DNA of 5,877 bases from 630D-37 sp037447295 (GCA_037447295.1 JBBIGZ010000128.1:1-5877), one strand, 5' to 3'; shown: positions 1 to 4,869, numbered from the stretch's first letter. The notes: a model not told the origin generated them from the letters alone. Translations and numbers: made by a program.

Positions 1-681
1 GGCAAAGCAATCAATTACATCTAGGTTTTCCCAGAGCGCCTGTTGATCTCGGCGCGTGGCCAGGCGAGGGCGCACTTCGCCACGGCCGGGATGCTCGGCG
101 GCAAAGGTGGGAAGGTCTTCCTCGCACAGGAAAAGGTGGTGGGGAGTGACCTCGCAGGTGACGGGCAGGCCGCGTTCTTTGGCGGCGCGGATGAGTAGAA
201 TTTCCTCGCGACGCGAAACGTGCGCCAGGTGCACCGGTCGCCGATAAAAGGCGGCGAACAGGATGGCAGCGGCCAGAGTGCGACCTTCCGCATGGACAAC
301 CAACGGCGCGGCAGGCGGAAAATGGCGAAAGTGCGCATCCCACAGGGTCATTGAATCCAAGCGCAGCTCGCCATAGGTCAAGTCAAGATACATCTTGAGA
401 CCGGCCGCATAGGGCGCCAGGCGGGCAACTTCGAGGGCATTTTGCGGGCCGGCGCCGAGGTATTGGGCATAATCGCAACGCGCTTTGGCATAAGCAGCGG
501 TAAGCGCTTGGTTCAGGGTGTTTTCGTCAAAGATCGGCGGCCGGGTGTTCGGCATGGCCAAGATCAGGGTAATGCCGCCGGCCAGGGCGGCCTGGGTGGC
601 CGTATCCCAATCTTCTTTGTGGGTGGCGCCGGGTTCGCGCACGTGAACGTGAGGGTCAATCAAGCCAGGAAGTCGGATCAT
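1..681 (-). CDS. pyrC: Dihydroorotase, CAD-like type (3' end outside window)
   Basis: Cyclises carbamoyl-aspartate to dihydroorotate, the third step of de novo pyrimidine synthesis, in the cytoplasm. The 227 visible residues begin MIRLPGLIDPHVHVREPG, the amidohydrolase opening with metal ligands His11 and His13 and substrate-contacting Arg15. AMPNT follows at 42-46, the lysine expected to be carboxylated is Lys96 in GLKMYL, and further His ligands are His130 (VVHAE) and His154 (LAHVS). The last visible residues, VIDCFA, stop just before the expected catalytic Asp. The wording (THKEDW, GELRLDS, EEILLIRAAKERGLPVTCEV, ALWEN) strongly resembles the DHOase domain of animal CAD. As there, the protein starts directly at LPGLID without the roughly 45-residue N-terminal part of many bacterial enzymes. 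The start has no Shine-Dalgarno and overlaps the end of an upstream leader frame (ATGA), so translation by reinitiation is likely. The identification is secure; the lost C-terminus cannot be judged. Confidence 0.93.
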   Translation of the reverse strand, partial: MIRLPGLIDPHVHVREPGATHKEDWDTATQAALAGGITLILAMPNTRPPIFDENTLNQALTAAYAKARCDYAQYLGAGPQNALEVARLAPYAAGLKMYLDLTYGELRLDSMTLWDAHFRHFPPAAPLVVHAEGRTLAAAILFAAFYRRPVHLAHVSRREEILLIRAAKERGLPVTCEVTPHHLFLCEEDLPTFAAEHPGRGEVRPRLATRRDQQALWENLDVIDCFA

Positions 682-782
682 GGGCAACAGGCAAAAAAAG
701 AGAGCCGTTGAACGGCTCTCTCTGGAAAGGAAAGTTGGGTGTGAGGTTGGATCGGGTGGAGAAAGAGCACTCGCTCGGCCAT
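678..782 (-). CDS. Candidate pyrC leader peptide spanning the attenuator
   Basis: A 34-codon frame starts with ATG at 782-780, within about 1-5 nt of the transcription start predicted from the TTGACA/TAAAAT promoter, so it would be read from a nearly leaderless mRNA. It begins MAERVLFLHPIQ and ends SFFACCP. Its TGA (680-678) overlaps the pyrC ATG as ATGA. It crosses a pyrimidine-rich stretch with a single G (767-723) and then the whole terminator hairpin and U-tract. In the known E. coli pyrBI system a leader frame also reads through a terminator in front of the gene, and slow transcription at low UTP lets the ribosome disrupt the hairpin. The same logic is inferred here. The lack of any Shine-Dalgarno at pyrC supports real translation of this frame. 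A chance open frame remains possible. Confidence 0.62.
   Translation of the reverse strand: MAERVLFLHPIQPHTQLSFPERAVQRLSFFACCP
693..720 (-). terminator. Intrinsic terminator in the pyrC leader (attenuator)
   Basis: Read on the minus strand, GAGAGCCG and CGGCTCTC form a perfect 8-bp stem around TTCAA (the arms could pair further into the loop), followed at once by seven T. It lies 11 nt before the pyrC ATG and downstream of the pyrC promoter, so it can stop transcripts before the gene. It would also end transcripts coming through the SWIM gene. The plus strand has no T-run after the hairpin, so it works in one direction only. Confidence 0.88.
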
Positions 783-791
783 CGGGCGCTG

Positions 792-819
792 ATTTTAACG
801 CTTTGGCAGGATTTGTCAA
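792..819 (-). promoter_or_regulatory. Sigma70-like promoter of pyrC
   Basis: On the minus strand TTGACA (819-814) is separated by 16 bp from TAAAAT (797-792). The -35 box is a perfect consensus and overlaps the stop codon of the SWIM gene. Predicted initiation is near 783-787, directly before the leader ATG at 782, giving a leader of roughly 100 nt ahead of pyrC. Not tested experimentally. Confidence 0.72.
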
Positions 820-1046
820 GGGTTGAGCATGTCCTTGAACACCTGCTCCAGGGCCATGGTGTGGCTACAGCGTTGGTGGGTAATAAAGAACTCACAGTCG
901 CATTGGAGTTGACCATTTTCAAAATGCAATTGATGGTCGTTATTATCGCCATGGAAAGTAAGGTCAAAGCGCTGAAACTTGAAACGATGGAGCTCCTGGG
1001 CATAGCGCTTGGCCTTTTCGATCTTGCCGATCAATCCGTAGTCCAT
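816..1046 (-). CDS. Small SWIM zinc-finger protein
   Basis: A 76-residue protein starting MDYGLIGKIEKAKRYAQEL. The C-terminal half has the SWIM zinc-finger pattern CxCx(n)CxH as Cys49, Cys51, Cys60 and His62, preceded by a beta-rich stretch (FQRFDLTFHGDNNDHQLHF). SWIM domains bind zinc and are linked to DNA or protein binding. The specific role is unknown; a stand-alone domain of this size is best called a SWIM zinc-finger domain protein. The start at 1046 is chosen because AAAAGGAG lies 6 nt upstream; a longer in-frame start at 1112 would begin before the terminator hairpin and read through it. The gene has its own promoter (1166-1194) and a terminator in its leader. Its 3' end overlaps the -35 box of the pyrC promoter, and no terminator separates the two genes. 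Confidence 0.85.
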   Translation of the reverse strand: MDYGLIGKIEKAKRYAQELHRFKFQRFDLTFHGDNNDHQLHFENGQLQCDCEFFITHQRCSHTMALEQVFKDMLNP

Positions 1047-1074
1047 AGGCAACTCCTTTTGAATAGGATTCAGG

Positions 1075-1109
1075 AAACAAAAAGGCACGCGCCGGCAGGG
1101 CGTGCCTTT
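1075..1109 (-). terminator. Intrinsic terminator in the SWIM-gene leader
   Basis: On the minus strand AAAGGCACGC pairs with GCGTGCCTTT (10 bp) around a 9-nt loop, followed by a TTTTTGTTT tract. It lies between the SWIM promoter and the gene's Shine-Dalgarno, about 50 nt after the predicted start of transcription, so it would shorten most transcripts unless overridden. I found no convincing alternative antiterminator helix. At most a 4-bp CCTT/AAGG pairing just upstream could compete with the 5' arm. Confidence 0.82.
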
Positions 1110-1144
1110 CACACAAGGGGGAATACAGAGCGCAGATATCGCAT
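1109..1144 (-). CDS. Possible 11-codon leader frame before the SWIM gene
   Basis: ATG at 1144-1142 opens an 11-residue frame (MRYLRSVFPLV) whose TGA sits at the base of the terminator hairpin. AGGAG lies 9 nt upstream but inside a 7-bp inverted repeat that could hide it in the RNA. There is no run of one amino acid to suggest what would be sensed. Listed only because the two neighbouring leaders also carry short frames before a terminator; it may be chance. Confidence 0.25.
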   Translation of the reverse strand: MRYLRSVFPLV

Positions 1145-1160
1145 AGGAGGGAACTCCTAT
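1143..1160. promoter_or_regulatory. Perfect inverted repeat at the SWIM transcription start
   Basis: ATAGGAG and CTCCTAT are perfect inverted 7-mers separated by 4 bp, placed exactly over the predicted +1 region of the minus-strand promoter. As DNA this is a plausible repressor operator; as RNA it would form a 5'-terminal hairpin covering an AGGAG sequence. I cannot tell which, and I recognise no known regulator site. Confidence 0.45.
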
Positions 1161-1165
1161 GGCAA

Positions 1166-1194
1166 AGTATAGTGGAAAAGCGGAGAAACGTCAA
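1166..1194 (-). promoter_or_regulatory. Sigma70-like promoter of the SWIM gene
   Basis: Minus-strand TTGACG (1194-1189), a 17-bp spacer and TATACT (1171-1166) give a near-consensus promoter with initiation predicted near 1158-1160. Its -35 box stands back to back with that of the lysC promoter, 9 bp apart. Confidence 0.75.
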
Positions 1195-1203
1195 CGTTTA
1201 ACC

Positions 1204-1232
1204 TTGACGTCTTCCCTCGCCCGTGATATAAC
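1204..1232 (+). promoter_or_regulatory. Sigma70-like promoter of the lysC-asd operon
   Basis: TTGACG (1204-1209), a 17-bp spacer and TATAAC (1227-1232) give a near-consensus promoter. Initiation is predicted at about 1239-1241, most likely A1240, only 2-3 nt before the leader-peptide ATG at 1243. ACGTCAA (1188-1194) and TTGACGT (1204-1210) form an inverted repeat that contains the -35 boxes of both divergent promoters. Confidence 0.75.
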
Positions 1233-1242
1233 CCCGCCCAAC

Positions 1243-1314
1243 ATGTTCGGCTTGTGCTCCACTACCACTACCATGACTTCCCCCGGCCGTTCCGCGCGGG
1301 GCATGGATCGTTAG
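1243..1314 (+). CDS. Candidate threonine-rich leader peptide of lysC-asd
   Basis: A 23-codon frame with ATG at 1243 and TAG at 1312-1314. Residues 7-12 are Thr-Thr-Thr-Thr-Met-Thr (codons ACT ACC ACT ACC ATG ACT, 1261-1278). It precedes the first enzyme of the threonine, methionine and lysine pathway. There is no Shine-Dalgarno, but the predicted transcription start lies 2-3 nt upstream, so leaderless translation is expected. The frame stops 27 nt before the terminator stem. Its Thr codons lie just before the 5' arm of the protector hairpin, where a ribosome stalled for Thr-tRNA would cover that arm. This is the layout of classical leader peptides such as E. coli thrL. The coding nature is inferred from position, codon content and RNA structure; no homologue search was possible. 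Confidence 0.72.
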   Translation: MFGLCSTTTTMTSPGRSARGMDR

Positions 1315-1348
1315 TGGAGAACGTCACCATCGCTTATCCTGACCCCGC
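1257..1348 (+). promoter_or_regulatory. Attenuator: competing protector and antiterminator helices
   Basis: Four mutually exclusive G/C segments are visible. Segment 1, CCCCG at 1281-1285, pairs with CGGGG at 1297-1301 (protector). Segment 2, GCGGGG at 1296-1301, can instead pair with segment 3, CCCCGC at 1343-1348 (antiterminator), and the helix can continue across a 3x3 internal loop as GGAT 1305-1308 with ATCC 1336-1339. Segment 3 otherwise pairs with segment 4, GCGGGG at 1353-1358 (terminator). An outer stem, CTCCACTA 1257-1264 with TAGTGGAG 1312-1319, joins the start of the Thr codons to the leader stop codon. A ribosome stalled on the Thr run would cover segment 1 and free segment 2 to block termination. 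One halted at the stop codon would cover segment 2 and allow termination. Pairings are read by eye; no folding energies were computed. Confidence 0.7.
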
Positions 1349-1368
1349 TTCGGCGGGGTTATTTTTTT
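1342..1368 (+). terminator. Intrinsic terminator in the lysC leader (attenuator)
   Basis: ACCCCGC (1342-1348) pairs perfectly with GCGGGGT (1353-1359) around a UUCG tetraloop closed by C-G, followed by TTATTTTTTT. The lysC Shine-Dalgarno AGGAGG begins at 1369, directly after the T-tract. A terminator this strong, placed between promoter and gene, makes sense only if it can be overridden. Confidence 0.92.
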
Positions 1369-1379
1369 AGGAGGTGATC

Positions 1380-2804
1380 ATGTCCAACGGCAGACTCGTC
1401 ATCAAATTCGGCGGCACTTCGGTCGGCACCCCCGAAGCCATGTCTCAGGCCGTGAACATCATCTCGCGCCTGCATCGAGAATGGCCACAGCTGGTCGTCG
1501 TCACTTCGGCGCTGGCCGGCGTCACCGATCGCCTGCTGGAAAGCGCTATTCACGCCGCGGAAAAAGGGGAAAGCGAAAAACTGGAGCTGGCCGAGGCTGA
1601 GCTGCGCGCCCGTCACCGATCGATCGCCGAAGCGTTATTGCCGCCCCCGAACAGCGCAAACGTGATGGGGGAAGTGGAACAGCTGCTAAAGAGCTTCGGT
1701 CATCTCGTACGCGCCATTGCCGTCCTGGGCGAAGCCACACCCCGTGCCCTGGATGCAGTTGCCTCCCTGGGCGAACGCATGAGTGTACGCCTCCTGGCGG
1801 CTGCCTGTCGGGCCCAAGGCCTACCGGCCGAAGCCATCGAAGCCACCTCGCTAATCGTCACGGACGATCACTTCCAGAACGCTCACCCCGACTTCACAGC
1901 CACCACCGAACGCGTTCGATCTCTTCTGTTGCCGCTGCTGGAGGCCGGGCGCATTCCCATCGTCACCGGCTTCATCGGTGCTACTTCCCAAGGCGTAGTC
2001 ACCACACTTGGACGCGGCGGTTCGGATTACTCCGCTGCCATCCTAGGCGCCACCCTGCCAGCCAAAGAGGTCTGGATTTACACCGATGTAGATGGCGTAA
2101 TGACCGCCGATCCACGGCTGGTGCCGCAGGCGCGCACCATCCCCGAAATCTCTTACCGTGAGCTTTCTGAGCTGGCCTACTACGGCGCCAAAGTCGTCCA
2201 CCCGAAGACCGTGCGTCCGGTGATCGAGGCCGGCATTGGCCTGCGCATTTGCAACACCTTCAATCCCGATCACCCCGGCACGCGCGTCGTGCGTGAGAAA
2301 GCAACGCCGAACGGGCATATCCTGCGTGCCGTGACCGCCATTCGCCGTCAGCGCCTGATCGCCATTGAAGGGCGCGGCATGCTCGGCGTTCCCGGTATGG
2401 CGGCGCGTGCATTCGGCGCAGTCGCCTCCACCGGCACCAGTGTCCCCTTCATCACCCAGGCCTCCTCGGAGCAATCCATTTGCTTTTCCGTTCCTTCCGA
2501 ATCTGTCGAGCGCGTGGTGGCCGCGCTTCACCAGACCTTTGCCCTCGAGCTGGCCCAAGGGGATATCGATCGCATCTGGGCCGGCGAAGAGATCGCCATC
2601 ATTACCGTCGTCGGCCAAGGAATGCGAGAAACGCCTGGCGTGGCGGGGAAAATCTTCAGCGCGCTGGGAGAAGAAGCGATCAACGTTTCGGCCATTGCCC
2701 ACGGCTCCTCGGATGTCTCCATCAGCTTGGTGGTCTCCCAGCGAGATACCGAGCACGCCGTGCGTGCCATCCATCGCCTGATCGAAGAGGAATCCAAGGA
2801 ATAG
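1380..2804 (+). CDS. lysC: Aspartate kinase, monofunctional, with two ACT domains
   Basis: Phosphorylates aspartate to aspartyl-4-phosphate, the first committed step toward lysine, threonine, methionine and isoleucine. The 474 residues carry the kinase signature KFGGTSVG (9-16), GERMS (131-135), GFIGAT (197-202), GRGGSDYSAA (211-220), YTDVDGVMTADPR (234-246) and YYGAKVVHPKT (267-277). Two ACT regulatory domains follow: about 325-385 (with SVPFITQASSEQSICFSV) and about 404-470 (with INVSAIAHGSSDVSISLVV). The ASSEQSICFSV wording resembles ThrA/MetL/LysC-class kinases, so feedback inhibition by an end product is expected, but which one cannot be read. No homoserine dehydrogenase is fused. ATG 1380 is chosen because AGGAGG (1369-1374) lies 5 nt upstream; the in-frame GTG at 1374 falls inside that Shine-Dalgarno. 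Transcription is likely controlled by the Thr-leader attenuator. The next gene, asd, starts 9 bp after the stop. Confidence 0.96.
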   Translation: MSNGRLVIKFGGTSVGTPEAMSQAVNIISRLHREWPQLVVVTSALAGVTDRLLESAIHAAEKGESEKLELAEAELRARHRSIAEALLPPPNSANVMGEVEQLLKSFGHLVRAIAVLGEATPRALDAVASLGERMSVRLLAAACRAQGLPAEAIEATSLIVTDDHFQNAHPDFTATTERVRSLLLPLLEAGRIPIVTGFIGATSQGVVTTLGRGGSDYSAAILGATLPAKEVWIYTDVDGVMTADPRLVPQARTIPEISYRELSELAYYGAKVVHPKTVRPVIEAGIGLRICNTFNPDHPGTRVVREKATPNGHILRAVTAIRRQRLIAIEGRGMLGVPGMAARAFGAVASTGTSVPFITQASSEQSICFSVPSESVERVVAALHQTFALELAQGDIDRIWAGEEIAIITVVGQGMRETPGVAGKIFSALGEEAINVSAIAHGSSDVSISLVVSQRDTEHAVRAIHRLIEEESKE

Positions 2805-2813
2805 GAGGTTGTC

Positions 2814-3866
2814 ATGAAAATCCCAGTTGCTATTTTAGGTGCTACGGGCATGGTTGGGCAACGCTTTGTGGCCCTCCTGGCCCGCCATCCCTGGTTTGAA
2901 ATCGTCGCCCTGGCCGCTTCGGAACGTTCGCTCGGTAAACCCTATGCTGAGGCCGTTCATTGGCTGCTCCCCGATCCGCTCCCGGAGCCGATCGCCGGGC
3001 TACGGTTGGTCGCTCCCGAGGTTGCGGCCCTAACAGAAGCACAGATCGTCTTCTCGGCACTTCCCGCCGAAGAAGCCCGCCAGCTCGAACCTCAACTGGC
3101 TCAGGCCGGCAAGATCGTCTGCTCGAACGCTTCCGCTTTTCGCATGGAGCCGGATGTACCCTTGCTGATGCCGGAAGTCAACCCGGAGCACATTGCCCTG
3201 ATCGAGGTCCAGCGGCGCAAGCGCGGCTGGAGCGGCGCCATTTTGACCAATCCAAATTGCACCAGCAGCGGCCTGACGGTGGCCCTCAAAGCACTGGACA
3301 TAGCATTCGGCGTGCGTCGTGCTTTCGTCGTCTCCATGCAGGCGCTTTCTGGGGCCGGCTATCCCGGCGTGGCCTCGCTGGATATTCTTGATAATCTGAT
3401 CCCCTATATCCCCGGCGAAGAAGCGAAAGTGGAAAGCGAACCGCGCAAAATGCTCGGCCGAATGGTGGAAAATGCGGTGCTCGAAGCGCCCTTGCGACTT
3501 TCGGCACACACCAACCGCGTTCCCGTGCGAGAAGGGCACACAGTATGTGTGAGCGTGGAACTGGAACAGGATGTGGAACTCGAAAGCGCCGCTGCGGTCC
3601 TGGAGAACTATCAGGCCCCCTCCCCAGCACGTGATCTCCCTTCGGCGCCCAGGCCGCCCATTTTGCTCCGTCGGGAAGCCGATCGCCCTCAACCGATCCT
3701 CGACCGCATGAGCGGCGACGGCATGACTACCGTCGTCGGTCGCTTACGCCGTGATCCGCTCTTCCATCTGAAATTCGTCGTCCTCTCTCATAACACGCTG
3801 CGTGGTGCTGCCGGTGGGTCGATCTACAACGCCGAGCTCTTCGCGCGCTATGCAGGATGGATATGA
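2814..3866 (+). CDS. asd: Aspartate-semialdehyde dehydrogenase
   Basis: Reduces aspartyl-4-phosphate to aspartate-4-semialdehyde with NADPH, the step straight after aspartate kinase. The 350 residues open with the dinucleotide-binding loop GATGMVGQ (9-16). The active-site region TNPNCTSSGL (145-154) contains the nucleophile Cys149, and SMQALSGAGYPGV is at 174-186. The catalytic His is His242 in RVPVREGHT, and the protein ends GGSIYNAELFARYAGWI. The SMQALSGAGYPG wording and the length fit the archaeal/fungal-type ASADH subgroup rather than the enterobacterial one. AGGAGG overlaps the lysC stop codon and lies 5 nt before ATG 2814, so it is co-transcribed and probably translationally coupled with lysC. 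No clear terminator follows it; a repeat-rich spacer begins directly after the stop. Confidence 0.96.
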   Translation: MKIPVAILGATGMVGQRFVALLARHPWFEIVALAASERSLGKPYAEAVHWLLPDPLPEPIAGLRLVAPEVAALTEAQIVFSALPAEEARQLEPQLAQAGKIVCSNASAFRMEPDVPLLMPEVNPEHIALIEVQRRKRGWSGAILTNPNCTSSGLTVALKALDIAFGVRRAFVVSMQALSGAGYPGVASLDILDNLIPYIPGEEAKVESEPRKMLGRMVENAVLEAPLRLSAHTNRVPVREGHTVCVSVELEQDVELESAAAVLENYQAPSPARDLPSAPRPPILLRREADRPQPILDRMSGDGMTTVVGRLRRDPLFHLKFVVLSHNTLRGAAGGSIYNAELFARYAGWI

Positions 3867-3867
3867 G

Positions 3868-4013
3868 GGTGGACGATAGACCACGGACGGTGGACTGTAA
3901 GTAGACCGTGGACGGTGGACGGTGGACCGTAGGTAGACTGTGGATGGTGGACGGTGGACTGTAGGTAGACTGTGGACGGTGAACCGTAGACCGTGTGGTG
4001 GACCGTGGAGAGG
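3868..4013 (+). repeat. Degenerate 32-bp tandem repeat built from 7-bp units
   Basis: The spacer after asd is made of variants of the heptamers GGTGGAC and CGTGGAC interrupted by GTAGGTAGAC. Two adjacent 32-bp units are clear: 3897-3928 and 3929-3960 differ at only a few positions. A third starts at 3961 and degrades after about 25 bp, and a weaker copy precedes at 3867-3896. Each unit holds small self-complementary pieces such as ACCGT-GG-ACGGT. Open frames across it encode only repetitive Pro/Ser/Thr/Val/His strings, so it is not coding. Its function is unknown. Similar short-motif spacers are familiar from Anaerolineae genomes (recalled, not checked). Confidence 0.85.
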
Positions 4014-4032
4014 AGCGTCCGAGTGCAAGCGC

Positions 4033-4060
4033 TTGTTGGTACGGGCAGATATGATAAAAT
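4033..4060 (+). promoter_or_regulatory. Possible promoter of the OsmC-thioredoxin operon
   Basis: TTGTTG (4033-4038), a 16-bp spacer and TAAAAT (4055-4060) sit just upstream of the AGAGGAG ribosome binding site. The -10 box is good and the -35 box is partial. The initiation predicted near 4067 would leave only a short 5' untranslated region. Confidence 0.5.
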
Positions 4061-4079
4061 CGGCGCAGAGGAGAAACCT

Positions 4080-4535
4080 ATGGCAGAAGTGAAAGAAATT
4101 GTTGCAGAATGGAAAGGTGGAATGGCCTTCATCGGCCGCAATGCCGCCGGCGGTGAGGTACAGATGGGCACCCTGGATGGCAAACCCGGCATCGGCCCAA
4201 TGGAGTTAGCGCTCGTCGCTCTGGCCGGTTGTACCGGCATGGATATCATCTCCATCCTGGAGAAAAAACGCTTACAGCTGAAAGATTTTCGTTTGCGCGT
4301 GCGCGGCGTGCGCGCCGAAACCTACCCCATGGTCTATACCGAAATCGAGGTGGAATATCTGCTATGGGGCGAGAACCTGCCGGCGAAAGACGTCGAGCAA
4401 GCCATCCGTCTCTCTGAAGAGAAGTATTGCTCGGTCGGCATCATGCTTGGCAAGACGGCTCGCATTCATTCCACCTATCGCATCTTTTCCCCTTCCGAAA
4501 ATCCCCCTCAACAGGAGCTGAATCATGATCAGTGA
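4080..4535 (+). CDS. OsmC family protein (thiol peroxidase-like)
   Basis: A 151-residue OsmC/Ohr-fold protein. The two redox cysteines typical of the family are in place: Cys51 in LVALAGCTGMDIISILEKKR and Cys117 in LSEEKYCSVGIML. The N-terminal strands (EWKGGMAFIGRNAAGGEVQMG) and the IGPMELALVALAGC helix fit the YhfA-like branch of the family. Characterised relatives reduce organic or lipid hydroperoxides through these cysteines, while for YhfA-like members the substrate is unsettled, so the exact activity is open. ATG 4080 is chosen because AGAGGAG lies 6 nt upstream and matches the family N-terminus; an upstream in-frame GTG at 3993 would translate the repeat spacer. The thioredoxin gene overlaps its last 11 bp, which suggests the two work together. 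Confidence 0.9.
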   Translation: MAEVKEIVAEWKGGMAFIGRNAAGGEVQMGTLDGKPGIGPMELALVALAGCTGMDIISILEKKRLQLKDFRLRVRGVRAETYPMVYTEIEVEYLLWGENLPAKDVEQAIRLSEEKYCSVGIMLGKTARIHSTYRIFSPSENPPQQELNHDQ

Positions 4536-4869
4536 ACCGATTCACGTTACCGACGCGGCTTTCGAAAAGACCGTCCTGCAATCCGAATTGCCGGTGATCG
4601 TTGACTTCTGGGCCCCCTGGTGTGGCCCATGCAAAATGATCGCCCCGACCCTGGAGAAACTGGCCAAAGAATACGCCGGCAAGCTCATCGTGGCGAAGGT
4701 CAACACCGATGAAAACCCCGAATGGGCGATGAAATACGGCGTTCAGGGCATCCCTACCCTGCTGTTCATCGCCAAGGGCAAGGTGCTCCATCGCCAGGTC
4801 GGCCCCGCTCCAGAACGCATCATCCGTAACATCGTCGAGCAGTTCCTGAGCGTCGCTTCCCAAAATTAG
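4525..4869 (+). CDS. trxA: Thioredoxin
   Basis: A small cytoplasmic disulfide reductase of 114 residues, the usual thioredoxin length. The active site WCGPC is at 32-36 (Cys33 and Cys36). The buried Asp27 in VDFWAPWCGPC, the cis-Pro77 in GIPTLLFI and the KVNTDENP stretch are all canonical, and no signal peptide is present. ATG 4525 follows AGGAG by 7 nt and lies inside the end of the OsmC gene in another frame, giving an 11-bp overlap and likely translational coupling. The pairing suggests that this thioredoxin recycles the oxidised OsmC-family protein, which is inference from position. No thioredoxin reductase gene is in the window, and no T-rich terminator follows it. Confidence 0.97.
   Translation: MISEPIHVTDAAFEKTVLQSELPVIVDFWAPWCGPCKMIAPTLEKLAKEYAGKLIVAKVNTDENPEWAMKYGVQGIPTLLFIAKGKVLHRQVGPAPERIIRNIVEQFLSVASQN

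Noticed and set aside
682..790. PyrR-binding attenuator before pyrC
   Set aside because: I see no PyrR anti-antiterminator motif and no alternative hairpin; the leader frame reading through the terminator fits better.
708..1172. 154-residue open frame on the plus strand opposite the SWIM gene
   Set aside because: It runs antisense through two terminators, two promoters and the SWIM gene, has no ribosome binding site and no recognisable domain.
1233..1370. T-box, lysine or SAM riboswitch in the lysC leader
   Set aside because: The leader is only about 130 nt, shows no T-box UGGNACCGCG motif and no lysine or SAM aptamer core; the Thr-rich frame and competing helices explain it better.
2043..2774. 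243-residue open frame on the minus strand inside lysC
   Set aside because: Shadow of the high-GC aspartate kinase gene, which has full family signatures on the other strand.
3030..3692. 220-residue open frame on the minus strand inside asd
   Set aside because: Antisense shadow of asd with no domain and no ribosome binding site.
3868..4013. CRISPR array
   Set aside because: The 32-bp units are directly adjacent and have no unique spacers between identical repeats; it is a degenerate tandem repeat.
3744..4255. Minus-strand frames with repeated Ser-Thr-Val-His-Arg-Pro
   Set aside because: They are translations of the tandem repeat spacer and extend into asd or osmC antisense; repeat artefact, not a protein.
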